A stretch of DNA of 10,635 nucleotides, taken from positions 1 to 10,635 of the forward strand of contig JAKFYO010000372.1 of assembly GCA_021730825.1 (NCBI GenBank), given 5' to 3'. The DNA is from Hyphomicrobiales bacterium (GTDB lineage Bacteria; Pseudomonadota; Alphaproteobacteria; Rhizobiales; Xanthobacteraceae). Made by a program: the position numbers and the translations under genes. Positions 6,285-10,635 of this stretch are shown here, piece by piece. The notes under the pieces are model-generated. The model did no database searches. It saw nothing but the letters and a program-made list of their open reading frames with translations, and was not told where the DNA came from. How positions within the stretch are numbered: the first letter of the stretch is position 1; every line of letters begins with the position of its first letter.

Positions 6285-7250
6285 TCAGTCTTTTTTCTTG
6301 AGGCCGAGCATGTCGACGACTTTGCTCTCGGTCTCGGTCACTTCCTTCACGAACTTCACATAGTCGGCAGTGTTCTTGTAGTTCACGACCATGTCGTATT
6401 TAGCGAGTGTTGCTTTCACCTGCGGGTCATCGACCGCCTTTTTGAAAGCGTCGTGGATGGTAGCGACGATCTTCGGATCCATGCCTTTCGGGCCTGCGAT
6501 GCCGAACGGCGAGTCGAACACGAAGGGGTAGCCGAGTTGCCGCAGCGTCGGCACGTTCGGATAGTTCGGCGACGGGTTTGCGGTCCAGATCATCAAGAGA
6601 CGGAGCTGGCCGGAGTCGACCAGCGCCTTCCAGCCGCTCGATTCGACTTGCAGCATGGTGTGGCCGCCGAGCACGGCGGCGTTGGTCTCGGCACCGCCCT
6701 TGAACGGCACTTGCGTCACCTTGATGCCGTCGCGCGCCGCGATCTGTTCCATGCCGATATGCAGCGAAGTGCCTGAGCCTGGCGTTGCATAGGTCACCTT
6801 GCCGGGGTTCGCCTTGGCGAACTTCACGACGTCGGCCCAGGTCTTGAATTCGGAGTCGGCACGCACCGTGACACCGAAGGTGTACCCAGTGAGGTGTGCG
6901 ATGTAGGTAAAGTCTTTATCCGCGTCCCAGGTCGTCTTCTGCATCAACGGCAGGCGGAAGATCGTGATCGGAATCTGCGCGATGGTGTAGCCATCGGGCT
7001 TTGCCGTCGCTGCCATCTGTGCGGGACCGACCGTGCCGGAGCCGCCGGCGCGGTTATCGACCACGACGGGCTGGCCGAGATGTTTGCTCGCGGCTTCCGC
7101 AATCGCGCGCATTGCGATGTCGGTGGAGCCGCCCGCTGGCCAAGGCACAATCAGGCTTATTGGTTTGGTCGGAAAGTTTTGCGCCGAAGCCGGTACGGCG
7201 ATTACCGCGAAGATTGCGGCTGAAAGTAGTGCGAGCGCGGTGCGCTTCAT
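6285..7250 (-). CDS. tctC: Bug/TctC-family periplasmic substrate-binding protein
   Basis: The product has 321 residues. A clear signal peptide is present: 'MKR', a hydrophobic core at 5-20 and a likely cut after 'ASA' at residue 23, so the mature protein is periplasmic. The mature part shows the Bug-family pattern: 'FPTKPISLIVPWPAGGSTDI' at 26-45, 'VVVDNRAGGSGTVGPAQMA' at 62-80, 'KPDGYTI' at 84-90, 'FAKANPGKVTYATPGSGTSLH' at 144-164, 'VPFKGGAETNAAVLGGH' at 181-197 and 'ESSGWKALVDSGQLRLL' at 203-219. It would capture a carboxylate and pass it to TctAB encoded next to it. ATG at 7250 was chosen because it gives the signal peptide and has GGGGAG eight bases upstream. The ligand cannot be told from sequence. 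Confidence 0.93.
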   Translation of the reverse strand: MKRTALALLSAAIFAVIAVPASAQNFPTKPISLIVPWPAGGSTDIAMRAIAEAASKHLGQPVVVDNRAGGSGTVGPAQMAATAKPDGYTIAQIPITIFRLPLMQKTTWDADKDFTYIAHLTGYTFGVTVRADSEFKTWADVVKFAKANPGKVTYATPGSGTSLHIGMEQIAARDGIKVTQVPFKGGAETNAAVLGGHTMLQVESSGWKALVDSGQLRLLMIWTANPSPNYPNVPTLRQLGYPFVFDSPFGIAGPKGMDPKIVATIHDAFKKAVDDPQVKATLAKYDMVVNYKNTADYVKFVKEVTETESKVVDMLGLKKKD

Positions 7251-7279
7251 TTTGTTTTCTCCCCATGGTTTCGTCGTTC

Positions 7280-7342
7280 TTGCCAGCAGCGCTGCGCTGC
7301 AAATCGTCGTTCCGATTTTCCGCGAATGCTTTTGCTCGCGGA
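7280..7342 (-). promoter_or_regulatory. Two inverted repeats in the tctC leader
   Basis: Between the putative tctC promoter and its ATG there are two stem-loop candidates. TCCGCGA (7319-7325) and TCGCGGA (7336-7342) pair over a 10-base loop. TTGC (7280-7283) plus AGC (7285-7287) pair with GCT (7296-7298) plus GCAA (7299-7302) with one bulged C. If transcription starts near 7345, both lie in the 5' untranslated region. The first shares the TCCGC/GCGGA core with the half-sites at 7385-7423 and may instead be a further, weaker binding site. Neither resembles a riboswitch that I recognise. Confidence 0.35.
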
Positions 7343-7351
7343 GGAAAAACC

Positions 7352-7380
7352 ACTGCAACACTCAAGGGACGTAACGTCAA
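7352..7380 (-). promoter_or_regulatory. Candidate sigma-70-type promoter for tctCBA
   Basis: On the minus strand TTGACG (7380 down to 7375) matches the -35 consensus at five of six positions. After a 17-base spacer it is followed by TGCAGT (7357 down to 7352), which matches the -10 box at only three positions. Transcription would begin near 7345, giving a leader of about 95 bases before the tctC ATG. The operator array at 7385-7424 sits immediately upstream of the -35 box, the usual place for an activator or a repressor of the IclR type. The strong -35 with a poor -10 would fit an activated promoter. Confidence 0.45.
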
Positions 7381-7384
7381 CCGT

Positions 7385-7424
7385 GCGGAATGAAATTCCG
7401 CCTCGCGGAACGAATAGTTCCGCG
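7385..7424. repeat. Array of four alternating GCGGAA/TTCCGC half-sites, probable operator
   Basis: In 40 bases there are two adjacent inverted repeats: GCGGAAT (7385-7391)/ATTCCGC (7395-7401) with a GAA spacer, and CGCGGAAC (7404-7411)/GTTCCGCG (7417-7424) with a GAATA spacer. The middle two half-sites also form a palindrome, TTCCGC-CTC-GCGGAA (7396-7410). Such tandem palindromes with a GGAA/TTCC core resemble operators of IclR-type regulators of carboxylate and aromatic catabolism; that link is inference. The array is just upstream of the candidate tctC promoter and 30 bases after the stop of the preceding protease gene. It could also fold in the transcript of that gene and help end it, although no T-run follows. 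Confidence 0.6.
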
Positions 7425-7454
7425 ATGTGAAATCGATTTGCAGTGCGAAATTTC

Positions 7455-8168
7455 TTAGCGGCGTCCGCGAAGAACCATCTGCTTGCCGCGCAACTCGAAT
7501 GACTCGAGGCGTTGCAGAAAGCTCATGCCTAAAAGGCTCATGCGAAGATCGCCCTGACGCACGATCAGCGCGGGTACACGCCGCTCGACGATGCTGCCGA
7601 TGCGGATTTGATCGAGCACGACCGCGGCCGCGAAGCTGCGGCCTTTCGCGGTTTCGATCGTGACGTCGTATTTCAGGAGATCGACCGGAATACCCGCCGC
7701 GCGTGCGGCCTCGATCGTCAGCACCACGCTGGAGGCGCCGGTGTCGATCAGCATCGGAAATTGCGAGCCGTTCACTTGAACCCGAACATTGAAATCACCG
7801 GACTGCGAGCGCTCCACGCGCACGCTGTTCGGAATGCTCGCGGTGATGTCCTGATCCGGTGTCACGACGGTAAAGATGCGGTCGACCACGCGCACGACTT
7901 CGTTGCGGTAGTTATAGCCGACGGCAAGCAGCGCCACGATCAACAGCCATAAGCCGACCGATTTCAGCTTTTCCTGAAAGCGGCCGTAGAACACCGAATA
8001 GAAACCGCCGCCGACCAAGAGCAGGAGCGCGGAGAAATAGACGAGGCTCGCAAACGCGTTGGTATCCATCGGGCCGACCGTGCCCTCGTCGTGACGCGAG
8101 ATCAGCACTATTACCGCAAGCACGAGGCCGGCGATGACGAGCCAGAGAAATTTGTCGTTACGGAACAT
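7455..8168 (-). CDS. Membrane-anchored retropepsin-like aspartic protease (clan AA, TIGR02281 type)
   Basis: The 237-residue product has three hydrophobic spans (about 7-23, 40-56 and 71-86) and then a soluble domain of about 130 residues that reads as a single-lobe, retropepsin-like aspartic protease. The catalytic triad motif is 'MLIDTGASSVVLT' at 139-151 with Asp142. The second family landmark is 'SLLGMSFLQRLESFEL' at 211-226, equivalent to the flap-end and hydrophobic-Gly segment. Enzymes of this type act as homodimers. A periplasmic location is likely from the odd number of spans with a basic N-terminus, but orientation is not proven. Alphaproteobacteria often carry such a protein (clan AA, TIGR02281 type); its substrate is unknown to me. 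The ATG at 8168 is six bases after the stop of the CobS-like gene, with TAAGAG as a partial ribosome site, so co-expression is very likely. Confidence 0.85.
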   Translation of the reverse strand: MFRNDKFLWLVIAGLVLAVIVLISRHDEGTVGPMDTNAFASLVYFSALLLLVGGGFYSVFYGRFQEKLKSVGLWLLIVALLAVGYNYRNEVVRVVDRIFTVVTPDQDITASIPNSVRVERSQSGDFNVRVQVNGSQFPMLIDTGASSVVLTIEAARAAGIPVDLLKYDVTIETAKGRSFAAAVVLDQIRIGSIVERRVPALIVRQGDLRMSLLGMSFLQRLESFELRGKQMVLRGRR

Positions 8169-8174
8169 GTTCTC

Positions 8175-8930
8175 TTACGGGGTTCTTACGAGCGCCAATA
8201 CGGCGAGGAGGGTTGCGACTTCGGCGGCTTTCCCGGCCGCCGCCGCGCAGTCAGGCACGTCGTCTTTGTTCTGGTTACGCGCGATGGCGACGACGATGAC
8301 GAAAGCGGCCAGTGCCGCAACCAAGGCTGCCGCCGTCGGCCCGATGCGAAATACGGGAAGCAGCAGCGCGGTGCCGATCACGATGGTGACGAGCATCAGG
8401 CCTTGCAATGCCGCGCCGTTCGAGGGCCGCGCGGTTTCTCCGATTTCCTCAACCGGACGCGCGGGCTGCGTCAGGCGAAAGGCGATAGAGGCAGTCGAGC
8501 TGAAAATCACGGCGGCAACGAGGACGAGTGCCGCGCTCGGCGCGTGGTAGAAAATCAAACCTTCGATCACCGCTACTTCAACGAGAAGCAGCAGTATGAG
8601 CGCTGCAGTCCCGGTTCCGCTCGCACCGGCAAGACTGTCGCCTGCGCGCACGGTGCCGCTCTCCAGTCGTGCGCCGCGCAGTGCCGCGAGCGTGAGTACG
8701 GTTGCGGCTGCAATCGCGAAAGGCGGCAGCCACATATTCCAGAACAAGAGCAACGCGCCGCCCGCGATGACACCCGTGATCGCGGCGGCGACCGGTGCCG
8801 CATAGGCGCCAGCACCGGGGCCGGTCGTGACCGGCTCGCCGTCTTCGTTCACGCGTGCCGCGTTGCCGAACGGGAGCACCGTTTCGTCGCGGAGCCATTT
8901 CAGCGTGTCATTCACGAAGGGCGGTAACAT
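8175..8930 (-). CDS. Degenerate cobalamin synthase (CobS)-like membrane protein
   Basis: The 251-residue, very hydrophobic protein aligns by eye with CobS (adenosylcobinamide-GDP ribazoletransferase) along its whole length. 'MLPPFVNDTLKWL' (1-13) matches the CobS start, 'APVAAAITGVIAGGALLL' (45-62) the first span, 'TARPSNGAALQGLMLV' (166-181) and 'LLPVFRIG' (190-197) the middle, and 'AAEVATLLAVLALV' (235-248) the usual C-terminus. The active-site signature HEDGLADxxDG is replaced by 'LESGTVRAGDS' (89-99), keeping only Glu90, Gly92 and Asp98. The DSRIGTYG segment is reduced to 'SGTGTAA' (104-110), with the roughly 15-residue loop before it missing. The C-terminal GGxTGDxLGA is replaced by 'RNQNKDDVPDC' (218-228). 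It is therefore probably a non-catalytic relative. The start at ATG 8930 has GGAAAG upstream; a GTG at 8987 overlapping the kinase stop is possible but adds non-family residues. Confidence 0.6.
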   Translation of the reverse strand: MLPPFVNDTLKWLRDETVLPFGNAARVNEDGEPVTTGPGAGAYAAPVAAAITGVIAGGALLLFWNMWLPPFAIAAATVLTLAALRGARLESGTVRAGDSLAGASGTGTAALILLLLVEVAVIEGLIFYHAPSAALVLVAAVIFSSTASIAFRLTQPARPVEEIGETARPSNGAALQGLMLVTIVIGTALLLPVFRIGPTAAALVAALAAFVIVVAIARNQNKDDVPDCAAAAGKAAEVATLLAVLALVRTP

Positions 8931-8983
8931 CGTGGCTTTCCGGAGCGGCGAGGCGTGCCGCGATTCGATGACAGCAGAATTTA

Positions 8984-10543
8984 TCACGCGCGGACAGGGG
9001 CGGTCTGCGCGGTCGTCTGGGGCTGCTTCGGTTGCAGCGGGCCGGCATCCGACACGGGTGCGAGTGCCGCCATAACTCGCTCAGGCGGCAAAGTGACGAT
9101 GACTTCGGTGCCTTCGCGGAGTTTCGAGCGCAGCGTGAAGGTGCCGCCGTGAAGGTCGATCAGTCCCTTCACGATCGGCAAACCGAGACCCGCGCCTTGC
9201 TCCGCGGTCTTGATCGCATTCGAGCCTTGGCCGAAGGACGCCATGACAATCGGGATTTCATCTTCGGGAATGCCGGGACCGGTATCGCGCACCGAAAGGT
9301 ACTGTCCGCCGGAAGCGGTCCAGCCGACCTTGGTGAAAACCTCGCCGCCCTGCGGCGTGAACTTGATTGCGTTTGAAAGCAGATTGAGCGTGACCTGACG
9401 CACCGCGCGCTCATCCGCCCAGATTTTCGGCAGACCGGATTCGAACAGCGTATGCAGCGTGATTCCGCGGTTGGTCGCGCGCATCTTCATCAGATACGAG
9501 CAGTCGTCGGCAATTCCGACCAGGCTAACCGGCTCTTCGTTGAGTTCGTAGCGCCCGGCTTCGATGCGCGACAGATCGAGAATCTCGTTGATAAGGTTCA
9601 GGAGATGCCCGCCGGATTCGTGAATATCGCCGGCATATTCTTTATATGCAGGCACGGCGTGGCCGCCGAGCACTTCGTTCTTCATCACTTCCGAGAAGCC
9701 GAGGATCGCGTTCAAGGGCGTGCGCAACTCATGCGACATCTGCGCGAGAAAGCGGGACTTCGCGAGGTTCGCGGCTTCCGCGCGGCGCGCGGCTTCCTCT
9801 GACTTCGCTTTCGACTGTTCGAGCTCGCCGATCAGCGTGTCGAGTTGCGCGCGCGCTTCCAGCGCCGACACCGCGGCGATGTGCAGGCGGCCTGCGACCA
9901 TCACGAAATAGGCCTCCGCGCCGACCGTCAGAATTGCCAGCACCACGTCCTGCGGCGTGCCGCGCAGGAGATAGTGCAGCGTGACGACACCGGCCACCGG
10001 AACGGTTGCCGCATAGACAGCGCTCGGAATGCTCGCGGCCAGCATCGAGAACACGACTACCACGAGCAGCATCGCAAACAGCGAGAAGTCGCCGGCACCC
10101 TGCGCGCCGAGGCCAACAAGTACGTTGACGATCAAGACCCAGCTCACGCCGAAGATCAGATCGAACATCGTGAACAGCACGCGATAGCGCTGCATCAGTG
10201 CCGGGCTTGCGGGGGCGGTCAGAAAGCGGCGGCAGGCCGCGACATTCAGCGAGTGGATCGTGAGCGCGATCATGGTCCAGAGGATTGCGCCGAGGCCGCC
10301 GGTCCACAGCGAAGAAGCGATGCCGACCAGCGAGATCAGCATGAACAGCGCGACCGACGCGCCTATGCGGTGCTCCGCGTAAAGACGCAGGAGTTCGTAG
10401 TCGAAAGCAGGCTTTACGCCGGAAGTGGAAGTGAGAATGTCGCGCGCGTCGCGGACGCTGCGATTGAGCATAAGCCGCCGCTCGTGTGCAACGCGGGCGG
10501 CATCGGCCGCTGACTCGTCCCCGCGAGCTCTATAGCTCATCAT
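8984..10543 (-). CDS. Six-span membrane sensor histidine kinase (PleC/DivJ-like H-box)
   Basis: The 519-residue product has about 55 cytoplasmic N-terminal residues, then six hydrophobic spans between about 60 and 217, then a coiled-coil linker (224-265, rich in Ala, Glu and Arg), then a complete kinase core. The H-box is 'SHELRTPLNAILGFSEVM' at 270-287 with phospho-acceptor His271; the N-box is 'NLLSNAIKF' at 387-395; G1 is 'DTGPGI' at 420-425; G2 is 'GAGLGLPIVKGL' at 450-461. The H-box style is that of the alphaproteobacterial PleC/DivJ/PdhS group, though that may only reflect shared ancestry. There is no PAS or periplasmic domain, so the stimulus is probably sensed in the membrane. The C-terminal 30 residues are Pro/Gln/Ala-rich and probably disordered. 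No response regulator is adjacent. The start is ATG at 10543; Met25 is an alternative. It is followed by the CobS-like gene on the same strand. Confidence 0.92.
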   Translation of the reverse strand: MMSYRARGDESAADAARVAHERRLMLNRSVRDARDILTSTSGVKPAFDYELLRLYAEHRIGASVALFMLISLVGIASSLWTGGLGAILWTMIALTIHSLNVAACRRFLTAPASPALMQRYRVLFTMFDLIFGVSWVLIVNVLVGLGAQGAGDFSLFAMLLVVVVFSMLAASIPSAVYAATVPVAGVVTLHYLLRGTPQDVVLAILTVGAEAYFVMVAGRLHIAAVSALEARAQLDTLIGELEQSKAKSEEAARRAEAANLAKSRFLAQMSHELRTPLNAILGFSEVMKNEVLGGHAVPAYKEYAGDIHESGGHLLNLINEILDLSRIEAGRYELNEEPVSLVGIADDCSYLMKMRATNRGITLHTLFESGLPKIWADERAVRQVTLNLLSNAIKFTPQGGEVFTKVGWTASGGQYLSVRDTGPGIPEDEIPIVMASFGQGSNAIKTAEQGAGLGLPIVKGLIDLHGGTFTLRSKLREGTEVIVTLPPERVMAALAPVSDAGPLQPKQPQTTAQTAPVRA

Positions 10544-10589
10544 TACGCAATACCGTTACCCGACCGCCGCCGTTGCCCTGCGCCGACAC

Positions 10590-10635
10590 TCAAAAGCGCA
10601 AGCCGGCCGCGAACGCCCCGATATGCCCGCGCCAG
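10590..10635 (-). CDS. C-terminal tail of a probable outer-membrane beta-barrel protein (partial)
   Basis: Reading the minus strand from the window edge, one frame gives 'WRGHIGAFAAGLRF' followed by TGA (10590-10592). Alternating hydrophobic residues ending in a terminal Phe, with 'GLRF', is the classic last beta-strand and BAM-recognition signal of outer-membrane barrels. Only 14 residues are visible, so the identity cannot be given, and another open frame (ending TAA at 10545-10547) is also present in this short stretch. The gap to the histidine kinase start is 46 bases with no evident promoter, so the kinase could be co-transcribed with it. Confidence 0.4.
   Translation of the reverse strand, partial: WRGHIGAFAAGLRF

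Noticed and set aside
7385..7424. The repeat array read as a CRISPR fragment
   Set aside because: The units are only 6-8 bases, alternate in orientation and have spacers of 3-5 bases, so they fit an operator and not a CRISPR array; no cas genes are present.
7251..7454. A small RNA or riboswitch in the 204-base gap before tctC
   Set aside because: Only short stems are visible, with no recognisable aptamer core and no terminator/anti-terminator pair; the gap is adequately explained by operator, promoter and leader.
9845..10513. Plus-strand open frame of 222 codons opposite the histidine kinase N-terminal half
   Set aside because: It is antisense to continuous transmembrane segments of the kinase, and the His/Arg/Asp-rich translation is typical of complementary-strand reading of hydrophobic codons.
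10544..10635. Open frame ending TAA at 10545-10547 that overlaps the kinase start region
   Set aside because: Its Arg/Gly-rich translation has no family features, whereas the alternative frame ending at 10590 has a classic outer-membrane C-terminal Phe signature; the latter was preferred, with low confidence.

Overview
The window looks like an alphaproteobacterial chromosome segment, most likely from the order Hyphomicrobiales (Bradyrhizobium/Rhodoplanes-like). This rests on the GC-rich coding, a tripartite tricarboxylate transporter with a Bug-type binding protein, the PleC/DivJ-style H-box of the histidine kinase, and the small membrane-anchored aspartic protease. This is inference from gene style; no rRNA or marker gene is present.

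Layout from left to right. (1) 1-858, plus strand: an AT-richer pair, the end of a 'mobile mystery protein A' antitoxin/regulator and the complete Fic-domain 'mobile mystery protein B'. It looks like acquired DNA. A strong hairpin at 868-900 separates it from the rest. (2) 910-1951: a divergent redox pair, a QorB/YtfG-like NmrA-family oxidoreductase on the minus strand and an HxlR-family regulator on the plus strand. A perfect palindrome lies in the gap between them and is the probable operator. The oxidoreductase gene carries an in-frame amber codon followed by 19 more family-like codons in the same frame. (3) 1952-4221, plus strand: the HxlR gene runs on into dusA (tRNA-dihydrouridine synthase, TTG start) and an overlapping TSUP-family (TauE/SafE) membrane protein, probably as one transcript. 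(4) 4230-7250, minus strand: tctC-tctB-tctA, a complete tripartite tricarboxylate transporter. It has its own promoter region, containing an array of four GCGGAA/TTCCGC half-sites, and a 12-bp perfect hairpin between tctC and tctB. (5) 7455-10543, minus strand: a six-span sensor histidine kinase, then a membrane protein that reads as a degenerate cobalamin synthase (CobS) without most of its catalytic residues, then a membrane-anchored retropepsin-like aspartic protease, closely spaced. (6) At the right edge, the last residues of a probable outer-membrane beta-barrel protein on the minus strand.

The least ordinary part is block 5. A histidine kinase, an apparent CobS pseudoenzyme and a membrane aspartic protease share one probable operon, and all three are inner-membrane proteins. 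A membrane sensing or regulated-proteolysis module is possible but speculative. The other points worth checking are the amber codon in the qorB-like gene and the operator array in front of tctC. No tRNA, rRNA, CRISPR array or insertion sequence was seen.
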